NCBI GenBank assembly: GCA_034440255.1
Contig: JAWXBU010000202.1
Coordinates: forward strand, 1 to 11,604
Direction: 5' to 3'
DNA: 11,604 nt
Source: JAEUIA01 sp034440255
GTDB lineage: Bacteria; Planctomycetota; UBA1135; GCA-002686595
Every line of letters begins with the position of its first letter. Position 1 is the stretch's first letter. Below the pieces are notes generated by a model. The model did no database searches and was not told where the DNA came from. It saw only the letters and a program-made list of their open reading frames with translations. Position numbers and translations under genes: made by a program. Shown one piece after another: positions 5,722 to 11,604 of this stretch.

Positions 5722-7940
5722 AGCACGCCGTACCCGCCGCGCGATCGGGATCGAAGCTCCCGGTCGTGGCGATCGCGGGCAATCCAAACACGGGCAAGAC
5801 GACGGTCTTCAATCGACTGACGGGTTCCGATCGCAAGGTCGGCAACTATCCGGGCGTCACGGTCGAGCGTCACACCGGTCGCCTCGATCTACCGAGCGGA
5901 CGTGCGATCGAAATCGTCGACGTGCCCGGCACCTACAGCTTGTCTGCGCGCAGCCGCGAGGAAGAGATCGCGATCCAAGCCGTGGCGGGACTCGCTCCGC
6001 TGGAACCGCCTGACGCTGTCGTTCTCGTGGTCGACGCGACCCAGCTGTCGCGCAATCTCTACATCGTGTTGCAGGTGCTTGAGCTCGAGGTGCCGCTCGT
6101 CGTCGCGCTCAACATGATGGACAGCCTCGTAGCTCGCAACGAGGAGATCGATGTCGCGCGTCTCTCCCGCGACCTCGGTGTGCCGGTCGTCCCGATGTCC
6201 GGCTCGCAAGGCACTGGATTCGAAGAGTTGGCGGCGCAGATCGAGCGCGTGCTCGCCGATCCGCAAGTGGGCACGCCGGGTTCCCGTTGGATTCCAGTGA
6301 CGGAAGCTCTGTCGGCGGACGTGTCGGCGGTGTCGTCGAAACTGCCGCGCGAATGGACGCGCTCCAGTGCGTCGCGTGAACGTGCCTTGGCATTGTGGGC
6401 GCTGCTCTCCCTCGACGAGAGCGACGAATGGGCTGGAATTCCTGATGAATTGCGCGCGATCGTGATCGAGCGACGTGTTCTCGCGCAGGCAGCCGATCGC
6501 CACATCGATCTCGAAGTGATCCGCGGTCGCTACGGCTGGATCGATGCGCGCATCGACACGTTCGTGAAGCGCAAAGGCCCCATCGCGAAAAGTCTGAGCG
6601 AATCGATCGACGCCGTTTTGCTGAACCCCGTCGCTGGATTCGCGATCTTCCTCGTGTTGATGGCGATCGTCTTCCAGGCGCTCTTCTCGTGGACCGATCC
6701 GCTCATGCAACTGATCGAGGGCGGGTTCGATTCGCTGTCTGGGGTGATCTCGAGCGTCCTGCCGAGCGGTCTTTTCCAGCAGTTCGTCACCGGCGGAGTG
6801 ATCGCCGGCTTCGGCAGTATCGTCGTGTTTTTGCCGCAAATCCTGCTCTTGTTCCTCTTCATCGGCTTGCTCGAGGACACCGGCTACATGGCCCGCGTTG
6901 CGTTCCTGATGGATCGCTCGATGCGCATGCTGGGTCTACACGGCCGGGCGTTCGTGCCGATGTTGTCGGGCTACGCGTGCGCAGTGCCGGCGATCCTCGC
7001 GACGCGGACGATGGAGCGCCAGCGCGACCGCACGCTCACGATGATGGTCATTCCGCTGATGACTTGTTCGGCGCGCTTGCCCGTGTACACGCTCGTCATC
7101 GGCGCGCTTTTCCCTGCGGGCGTCTTGCTCGGTTTCGTGCCGACGCAGGGGCTGCTGATGATCGGCATGTACTTGTTCAGCACGTTGATGGCCTTCGTGG
7201 CCGCGGCCGTTCTGTCGCGTACGTTGTTCAAGGCGACAGCGGTGCCGCTGATCCTCGAGTTGCCGCCGTACCGTTATCCGCACTGGCCGAGCGTGTTGCG
7301 GATGATGATCCAGCGTTCGAAAGCATTTCTGTTCCAAGCCGGCGGCGTGATCCTCGTCATCTCGATCGTCTTGTGGGCACTGTTGACGTTCCCGCGCGAC
7401 GCGACGCTCGAGACTCGCATCGCAACAGCGCGCGCAGTCGTTGCGACACAATCCGGTTCGCCTGAAGAGATCGCAGGAAGACAAGTTTCGGCTGAGGACG
7501 AGTTGCGCGCCGAAGTTCTGCGATCGAGCTACGCCGGCCGCTTGGGACACGCGATCGAGCCGGTGATCGCGCCGCTCGGTTTCGATTGGAAGATCGGTAT
7601 CGGACTGATCGGTGCGTTCGCCGCGCGCGAAGTATTCGTGTCGACGATGGGCGTCGTCTACGGCGTCGGCGATTCTGTCGACGAAGAGTCGACGACGCTG
7701 CGTGCGAAAATCAAAGACGAGACGCGCACCAACGGCTCACGCGTCTACACGCCGTTGGTCGGATTGTCGTTGATGATCTTCTTCGCATTGGCGTGTCAGT
7801 GCATGAGCACGCTCGCTGCCGTCTATCGCGAAACGAAGAGCTGGGGCTGGCCCGTATTCCTGTTCGTCTACATGACGGTGCTCGCGTGGGTCGCGAGTTT
7901 TGCGGTGTACCAGGGCGGACGCGCGCTCGGATTCGAGTGA
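5718..7940 (+). CDS. feoB: Ferrous iron transporter FeoB
   Basis: FeoB is the inner-membrane Fe(II) transporter with an N-terminal G-protein domain. G1 is GNPNTGKT (21-28), the G2 Thr lies in YPGVTVE (44-50), G3 is DVPG (68-71), G4 is NMMD (132-135), and a G5-like SGSQGTG is at 161-167. A helical region (about 185-290) links to the membrane part, which begins near residue 305. Both Gate halves are visible: GSIVVFLPQILLLFLFIGLL (366-385) with LEDTGYMARVAFLMDR and GYACAVPAI (418-426, C421), then MTCSARLPVY (448-457, C450). LELPPYRYPHW (513-523), GAFAAREVFVSTMGVVYG (632-649) and a CQC pair (693-695) follow. It is 740 residues, the normal family length. No FeoC lies downstream. Expression is expected to follow the Fur-like site before feoA. 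Confidence 0.97.
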   Translation: MKHAVPAARSGSKLPVVAIAGNPNTGKTTVFNRLTGSDRKVGNYPGVTVERHTGRLDLPSGRAIEIVDVPGTYSLSARSREEEIAIQAVAGLAPLEPPDAVVLVVDATQLSRNLYIVLQVLELEVPLVVALNMMDSLVARNEEIDVARLSRDLGVPVVPMSGSQGTGFEELAAQIERVLADPQVGTPGSRWIPVTEALSADVSAVSSKLPREWTRSSASRERALALWALLSLDESDEWAGIPDELRAIVIERRVLAQAADRHIDLEVIRGRYGWIDARIDTFVKRKGPIAKSLSESIDAVLLNPVAGFAIFLVLMAIVFQALFSWTDPLMQLIEGGFDSLSGVISSVLPSGLFQQFVTGGVIAGFGSIVVFLPQILLLFLFIGLLEDTGYMARVAFLMDRSMRMLGLHGRAFVPMLSGYACAVPAILATRTMERQRDRTLTMMVIPLMTCSARLPVYTLVIGALFPAGVLLGFVPTQGLLMIGMYLFSTLMAFVAAAVLSRTLFKATAVPLILELPPYRYPHWPSVLRMMIQRSKAFLFQAGGVILVISIVLWALLTFPRDATLETRIATARAVVATQSGSPEEIAGRQVSAEDELRAEVLRSSYAGRLGHAIEPVIAPLGFDWKIGIGLIGAFAAREVFVSTMGVVYGVGDSVDEESTTLRAKIKDETRTNGSRVYTPLVGLSLMIFFALACQCMSTLAAVYRETKSWGWPVFLFVYMTVLAWVASFAVYQGGRALGFE

Positions 7941-8205
7941 TCCGGAGCAGCAGGGCTCCTGGGTCTATGCCACGATGTGCTGCGCCCCGATTTGGATCGT
8001 CGGACGGCTCGAACGCTGAGCGCGGCTGTCCTGTGCTTCGCGGTGCAATCGGGCTCGGCTGTTGGCCGTCAGCGCCTCTCTCCGGTTAGGTGAAATCCGT
8101 CGCTTCGTCGGCAGAGATTTGCGCTGATTGTCGGCAGGGCTGATGCCCGATTTGCGGCCCACTCCCAGCAGTTTCTGATTCAACTCACGCTGATAAGGAC
8201 TTTCG

Positions 8206-8238
8206 ATCGCATTATTGGTGACGCTCCTCTGATGCGAT
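8206..8238. promoter_or_regulatory. Inverted repeat upstream of the antitoxin gene, candidate operator
   Basis: atcgcat (8206-8212) and atgcgat (8232-8238) are exact reverse complements 26 bases apart centre to centre. They lie 14-46 bases before the antitoxin ATG. Antitoxins of the Phd/YefM type usually bind such half-sites to repress their own operon. No clear -35/-10 pair could be assigned. The operator role is inferred. Confidence 0.4.
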
Positions 8239-8239
8239 T

Positions 8240-8244
8240 GGAAA
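8240..8244 (+). promoter_or_regulatory. Ribosome binding site of the antitoxin gene (GGAAA)
   Basis: GGAAA stands seven bases before the ATG at 8252. It lies inside a seven-codon frame (8232-8255) whose TGA overlaps the antitoxin ATG. Confidence 0.5.
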
Positions 8245-8251
8245 TCCCACG

Positions 8252-8545
8252 ATGATCCAACTTAGCGACATCTCCACCCTGACCGACTTCAAGCGAAGCT
8301 TTGCCGAGATGATCGAGAAGCTCGAGAGCCCCGGCTGGCCGAAGGTCCTCACCGTCGAAGATGCGCCGAACGTCGTTGTCAGCGGCGTCGCTGCGTTCGA
8401 GCGCATGGCGGCGATGGCGGCGCGCGTGGAGGTAACCGCGGGGATCGAAGCCGGACTCGACGATGTGAATGCGGGACGGACCAACCCGATGGAGCAGGTG
8501 TTCAAGGAGCTTCCTGAACGTCTGGGGCTTCCGCCGAAGCCGTGA
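8252..8545 (+). CDS. Type II antitoxin, Phd/YefM-like
   Basis: This 97-residue protein is the likely antitoxin of a two-gene toxin-antitoxin module: it would bind and neutralise the downstream toxin and repress its own promoter. Residues 4-55 have the Phd/YefM outline: a SDISTLTDFKRSFAEMIEKL helix (5-24), the strand KVLTVEDAPNVVVSG (31-45) and a short helix AFERMAAMAAR (48-58). The C-terminal AGIEAGLDDVNAGRTNPMEQ (63-82) resembles the toxin-wrapping tails of such antitoxins. The ATG at 8252 has GGAAA upstream. The stop overlaps the toxin start (GTGA, 8542-8545), implying coupled translation. The fold call rests on pattern and context, as sequence conservation in this family is low; a different antitoxin fold is possible. 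Confidence 0.75.
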   Translation: MIQLSDISTLTDFKRSFAEMIEKLESPGWPKVLTVEDAPNVVVSGVAAFERMAAMAARVEVTAGIEAGLDDVNAGRTNPMEQVFKELPERLGLPPKP

Positions 8546-8853
8546 AGTACAGGATCGAGCTCAGTGAGCGCGCTCGACGAAATCTGTTCGCGATCGGGGA
8601 TCGGATCGCTCGTGGCTCGATCGAACACGCAACAGCCTGGGTTGTGCATCTCGAAAGCAGAGCCCAGACTTCGTGCTCGCATCCGCGACGTTGTCCAGTC
8701 GTGAGCGTGAACGAATCACATCCCGACGTCATCGTGCGCCGGCTTGTCGGCGGCGACCAACTCATCCTCTTCACGATCGAAGGGGATCGTGTGCTCGTAC
8801 TGGAGATGCGTCACGGAAGACTAGAGGAAGCGCGTCCCGACAAATTGTTCTGA
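8542..8853 (+). CDS. Type II toxin, RelE/ParE superfamily
   Basis: This 103-residue protein has the RelE/ParE layout: YRIELSERARRNLFAIGDRI (3-22) gives the first strand and the helix with conserved Ala/Arg, and HATAWVVHLESR (29-40) is the second helix. HPRRCPVVSV (47-56) and VIVRRLVGGDQLILFTIEGD (63-82) followed by RVLVLEMRHGR (83-93) are typical of the C-terminal sheet. Members either cleave ribosome-bound mRNA (RelE) or poison gyrase (ParE); the sequence does not decide which. The start is GTG at 8542-8544 inside the antitoxin stop; no separate ribosome site is evident, so coupled translation is likely. The gene looks intact and converges on dsbD 29 bases away. Confidence 0.8.
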   Translation: MKYRIELSERARRNLFAIGDRIARGSIEHATAWVVHLESRAQTSCSHPRRCPVVSVNESHPDVIVRRLVGGDQLILFTIEGDRVLVLEMRHGRLEEARPDKLF

Positions 8854-8865
8854 GTGTGGAGCGAC

Positions 8866-8894
8866 CTCGCCGACGCGACGACTCACTCGGCGAG
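8866..8894. terminator. Hairpin at the toxin/dsbD convergent junction
   Basis: ctcgccga (8866-8873) is the exact reverse complement of tcggcgag (8887-8894), with a 13-base spacer. It spans the end of dsbD, including its TGA (8883-8885), and starts 12 bases after the toxin stop. The position suits a bidirectional terminator, but no U-tract follows on either side. Confidence 0.4.
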
Positions 8895-10835
8895 CGGTCC
8901 GCGCAGGAACTCGAGGAACTTCTGCTCGGGCTTGTAGCCAGCGATCTTGCGCACTTTCTTGCCGGTCTTCGGATCGATGATCACGTACTGCGGATTCGCG
9001 ACGGAGCCGGTGTACTCCTTCTGCAGCTCCTTGTTGCGCTCGAGGCTCGGACCGCCGTCGGTGTGCAAGCGCGCCTCGATGAACTTGTCGCCGAGCTCCT
9101 TCGACACGCTCGGCAGCGTGAACACCTTCTCCTCCATCACGCGGCAGTTCACGCACGTGAAGCCGGTGAAATTGGCGAGCAACGTCTTGCCTTCCTTCTT
9201 CGCACGCTCGAGCGCGGCGTCGAAATCGTCCTTGATGATGACGTGACCGCCGCTCGCATGCGCGATTCCGGAACCGCTCTCGCCGGAAGCGAAGCCGATC
9301 TTGCTCGAATAATTCGGCGCGATCGCAGTCGTGACCGGATCCATCGTGTGTCCCAACGCGCCGAGCGCGAAGTAGAACGCGAGCATCATCGTCACGACAC
9401 CCGACACCATGCGCTTCGGCGAGATCGTCGCAGGCTCCTCTGCACCGTATTCGTCCTTCGTGCGGACCCACGCGAACAAGTACGCCGCTGCGCAGAAGAA
9501 GATCGCCGACCACAGCGTCAAGAACAGCTCGCGAGAGAGGAACTGCCAGTTCCAGACCAAGTCCGCGTTCGAGAGGAACTTCAGCGCTGCTGCGACTTCG
9601 ACGAACCCCAAGAACACCTTGAGCGTGTGCATCCACTCGCCGCTCTTCGGGATCGACTTGACCTTCGCTGGCACCATCGAGAGCCACACGAATGGAAGCG
9701 CCATGGTCAATCCGAAGACGCCCATGCCGAGCGCGATGCGTCCGAGTCCGCCGCTCGAGGCGCCCGTGGAGAGCAGTGTGCCGACGAACGGTGCCGTGCA
9801 CGTGAACGACGTGATGACGAGCGTCGCGCCCATCAAGAACACGCCTAGATATCCGCCCTTTTGAGAGGCACTGCCGGCCACGCTCATCAAGAACCGCGGC
9901 GGATTCAGCGTCATCACGCCGAACAAAGTGAGCGCGAACACGAGGAAGAATCCGCCGATGACGAGGTTCGTGATCGGATGCGTCGCGAACGGAATGATCA
10001 ACGGGCCGACCAGCACGCCGATCAGTACGAAGATCCCGACGATGCCTGCTCCGTACGCGAGCGACAGCGGCAACGTGCCCGTCTTGCGTGCCTCGGCTTG
10101 CTTCGTGAAGTAGCTGATCGTGATCGGAATCATCGGGTACGTGCACGGCATCAACAGCGTGAACAGTCCCCACAAAACTGCCGAGATCAGGAACGCGACG
10201 AGGCTCGATTCGTTGCCAGCGTCCTCTTCGATCGGAGCGGTATTCGTCGCTGTTTTCGTCGATCCTACGTCCTTCGTCGCCGCAGTGGCTGGCGTCGCGG
10301 TCTCGACTGGCGGTCGCGGCGTCGCGGTCAAGTCGCTCGGAAACACGGCGAACACTTTGTCGTCGCCCGCTCCGCTGAACTTCGCTCTGTCGTCGTAAGG
10401 CAGACACACTCCGGATGCGCCGTCGGTGCAAGTTTGCCCCGACACGACCAGCTCGAGATCATCGAGCTTCGCTTCGGCAGTCTTCTGGCCGACGCGGTAG
10501 AGAACGATCTTGCCGCGGTGAATTCTGAACTCGACGGGCTTGTCGCCGCCGAAGTCTTGTTCTTCGATCTCCGGTTTCGGAAAGCGCCAATCGCCCCACG
10601 TGAAGCCCGCGCCTGCGAGATTCGGCACAGTCGGCAGAGCCATCTCCGTCCCGACGTCCGCCGTCGTCGGCCCTGTGTAGAGATGCCAGTCTTTGTCGAC
10701 TCGGATCTCGACAGCGACCTTCACGGTGGTGCCCTCGGCGCGCGCGAACAGTGCGGCTTTTGCGTGATTCTCGTCACCGAACGTGGGCGAGACGAGTGCG
10801 AACCAAGCGACGCACAGGAGCCAAATGGATTTCAT
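8883..10835 (-). CDS. dsbD: Thiol:disulfide interchange protein DsbD
   Basis: DsbD moves electrons from cytoplasmic thioredoxin across the inner membrane to periplasmic partners such as DsbC or cytochrome c maturation proteins. All three modules are present. A signal peptide (1-20, ending SPTFG) leads into the N-terminal domain with C136 and C144 (QTCTDGASGVCLPY, 135-147). A Thr/Ala/Pro-rich linker (170-205) follows. The membrane domain begins near 212 and carries MPCTYPMIPITISYF (229-243, C231) and SFTCTAPFVGTLL (343-355, C346). The C-terminal thioredoxin-like domain has FTCVNC (559-564) and a probable cis-Pro at P615. At 650 residues it is somewhat longer than the E. coli protein (about 565). 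Extra cysteines are C8 and C448. The ATG at 10833-10835 places the signal peptide at the N-terminus, though its ribosome site is weak. It is divergent from the lipocalin-like gene. Confidence 0.95.
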   Translation of the reverse strand: MKSIWLLCVAWFALVSPTFGDENHAKAALFARAEGTTVKVAVEIRVDKDWHLYTGPTTADVGTEMALPTVPNLAGAGFTWGDWRFPKPEIEEQDFGGDKPVEFRIHRGKIVLYRVGQKTAEAKLDDLELVVSGQTCTDGASGVCLPYDDRAKFSGAGDDKVFAVFPSDLTATPRPPVETATPATAATKDVGSTKTATNTAPIEEDAGNESSLVAFLISAVLWGLFTLLMPCTYPMIPITISYFTKQAEARKTGTLPLSLAYGAGIVGIFVLIGVLVGPLIIPFATHPITNLVIGGFFLVFALTLFGVMTLNPPRFLMSVAGSASQKGGYLGVFLMGATLVITSFTCTAPFVGTLLSTGASSGGLGRIALGMGVFGLTMALPFVWLSMVPAKVKSIPKSGEWMHTLKVFLGFVEVAAALKFLSNADLVWNWQFLSRELFLTLWSAIFFCAAAYLFAWVRTKDEYGAEEPATISPKRMVSGVVTMMLAFYFALGALGHTMDPVTTAIAPNYSSKIGFASGESGSGIAHASGGHVIIKDDFDAALERAKKEGKTLLANFTGFTCVNCRVMEEKVFTLPSVSKELGDKFIEARLHTDGGPSLERNKELQKEYTGSVANPQYVIIDPKTGKKVRKIAGYKPEQKFLEFLRGPLAE

Positions 10836-11019
10836 GCGGGACGCCAGTACGAAAGAAACGCGCTGTGGGACCTAGGAAAACGGATCGTAACCGGTACGCG
10901 TGCCTCGCGTTCGTGTGAGTTTCGAAGCCACTCCAGGGAAACGCAATCGTGTCCGAAGAGCGCCGTGGCCTTATTCTGGCTGGTGAGACAGCCCTGCAAC
11001 CCCGCTCGAGAATTCGCTG
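10836..11019. other. Divergent spacer between dsbD and the lipocalin-like gene
   Basis: This 184-base gap must hold the promoters of both flanking genes. I could not assign a -35/-10 pair with confidence on either strand. A near-palindrome cgtaaccggtacg around 10887-10899 is the only local symmetry seen, and it is weak. Confidence 0.4.
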
Positions 11020-11592
11020 ATGCGTTTCGCACTCTTGTCCGCCGCTCTCCTGTGTCTGAGCCTTTCTTTCGCGCAACAACCGGAAGGCGAACCCATCCCG
11101 CCGCCGACGCCGACACCGGGCTCGAAGGCCGCGATGCAGGCTTTGCTGACAGAAATGCAGGGCTCCTGGAGGTTGAAGCGCGTCGATTCGCCGTTGATCG
11201 ATCCGATCCGTCGCCAGGAGGTCGGTTATATGCTCGTGTCGGGTGGTCACTTCTCGTTCGAGATGCACATGAGCTGGATTTCGCCTGACACGCGGATCAC
11301 GAAGCGCACGAGCTTGAGCGGCACGCACAGTTTCGAATTGGACGAGCTGTTGCACATGACGGCGCGCCTCGAGATCGGATCGACGGTCGACGACGCCGGT
11401 ATGGTCGCGTGGGAACAACCCGGCAAGCTGCGCAAGTACGACGTCGCGTGCGCGACCGACGTGTTGCGACTGACGCGCGAGGACGGAACCCTGTTCGAGT
11501 TCGAGCGCATGCTCGACAGCAAAACGCCGCGAGACATCTTCGGTCGCCCGCTGAAGTTGAAGGCTCCGAACGATCCGAAGAAAAAGAACTGA
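11020..11592 (+). CDS. Exported lipocalin-like protein of unknown function
   Basis: The 190-residue protein starts with a signal peptide: MRFALL, a hydrophobic core, and a likely cut after SFA (residue 18) before QQPEGE. C12 is not in a lipobox, so it is probably a soluble exported protein. A Pro-rich linker (24-33) follows. The mature part fits a small lipocalin-like beta-barrel: the GxW motif in MQGSWRLKRVDS (46-57), then GYMLVSGGHFSFEMHMSW (69-86), a central FELDELLHMTARLEIG (105-120), and a last strand LRLTREDGTLFEFERML (149-165). The tail is Lys/Pro-rich (KAPNDPKKKN). Length and layout resemble the lipocalin-like family with a G-x-W start; ligand and role are unknown. The ATG at 11020 gives the signal peptide. 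Its neighbour dsbD is divergent, and a shared role in the envelope is only a guess. Confidence 0.75.
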   Translation: MRFALLSAALLCLSLSFAQQPEGEPIPPPTPTPGSKAAMQALLTEMQGSWRLKRVDSPLIDPIRRQEVGYMLVSGGHFSFEMHMSWISPDTRITKRTSLSGTHSFELDELLHMTARLEIGSTVDDAGMVAWEQPGKLRKYDVACATDVLRLTREDGTLFEFERMLDSKTPRDIFGRPLKLKAPNDPKKKN

Positions 11593-11604
11593 CGTCGAGC
11601 TGGC

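Larger units (their letters stand above)
7941..8251. other. Non-coding or decayed stretch between feoB and the toxin-antitoxin pair
   Basis: No gene can be supported here. A weak five-pair hairpin (ggagc 7944-7948 / gctcc 7955-7959) follows feoB and lacks a T-run. Short direct repeats occur: gtcggcag at 8107-8114 and 8130-8137, and gatttgcg at 8116-8123 and 8149-8156. One plus-strand frame stays open for about 55 codons up to the TGA at 8253-8255 without a convincing start. A 72-codon minus frame (7965-8183) begins with TTG and has no recognisable family. Both could be remnants of a dispersed element. Confidence 0.5.

Noticed and set aside
5889..6839. Minus-strand open frame (316 codons) opposite feoB
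   Set aside because: It is antisense to the FeoB G domain and lacks any recognisable motif.
7944..7959. Hairpin after feoB as a rho-independent terminator
   Set aside because: The stem has only five pairs and no T-run follows.
7965..8183. 72-codon minus-strand gene starting with TTG
   Set aside because: It has no good ribosome site and no recognised family, and lies in a stretch with other open frames; kept only as part of the possible-remnant finding.
8821..10431. Long minus-strand open frame (536 codons) overlapping dsbD in another frame
   Set aside because: The DsbD frame has all catalytic Cys motifs and membrane segments; the overlapping frame is Arg/Asp/His-rich and pattern-free.
9861..11288. 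Plus-strand open frame (475 codons) across dsbD and into the lipocalin-like gene
   Set aside because: It overlaps two better supported genes and has the biased composition of an antisense shadow.
1..11604. CRISPR array, tRNA or rRNA genes
   Set aside because: No regularly spaced repeats and no recognisable tRNA or rRNA segments were seen on either strand.

Overview
The window is GC-rich bacterial chromosomal DNA from a flagellated, diderm-type bacterium. It has a DsbD-type thiol:disulfide interchange protein with an export signal, and a FeoAB ferrous iron system. No gene fixes the phylum. The Planctomycetota are a reasonable but unproven guess, because the ISAzo13-type transposase, the style of the hook protein and the secreted lipocalin-like protein would all fit there. 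Coding density is high and most genes look intact.

Layout from left to right. (1) 1-438 is the C-terminal end of an ISAzo13-family transposase, with a probable IS right end near 465. (2) 466-890 holds no gene but several inverted repeats, including a long hairpin just past flgE. (3) 891-4531, minus strand, is a flagellar hook operon transcribed fliK, flgD, flgE: length control, hook cap and a large hook protein. (4) rpiA (4654-5349, minus) lies upstream on the same strand and may be read together with the hook genes. (5) feoA-feoB (5488-7940, plus) is divergent from rpiA and overlaps by ATGA. A good Fur-box-like palindrome lies 15-31 bases before feoA. (6) 7941-8251 is a non-coding or decayed stretch ending in an inverted repeat, followed by a two-gene toxin-antitoxin module (8252-8853, plus) with a Phd/YefM-like antitoxin and a RelE/ParE-like toxin overlapping by GTGA. 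(7) dsbD (8883-10835, minus) converges on the toxin gene, with a hairpin at the junction. (8) A divergent gene at 11020-11592 encodes an exported lipocalin-like protein of unknown role.

How the parts relate: the hook genes form one assembly unit (FlgD caps the growing hook, FlgE polymerises, FliK measures it and switches export). FeoA and FeoB import Fe(II), probably under iron control. DsbD passes electrons from the cytoplasm to the periplasm. The toxin-antitoxin pair and the IS end are the accessory elements, and each sits next to an unusual non-coding stretch. I found no clear new multi-gene system. The points most worth checking are the double insertion in the hook protein, the hairpin-rich spacer beside the IS end, and the operator/leader arrangement before the toxin-antitoxin pair.
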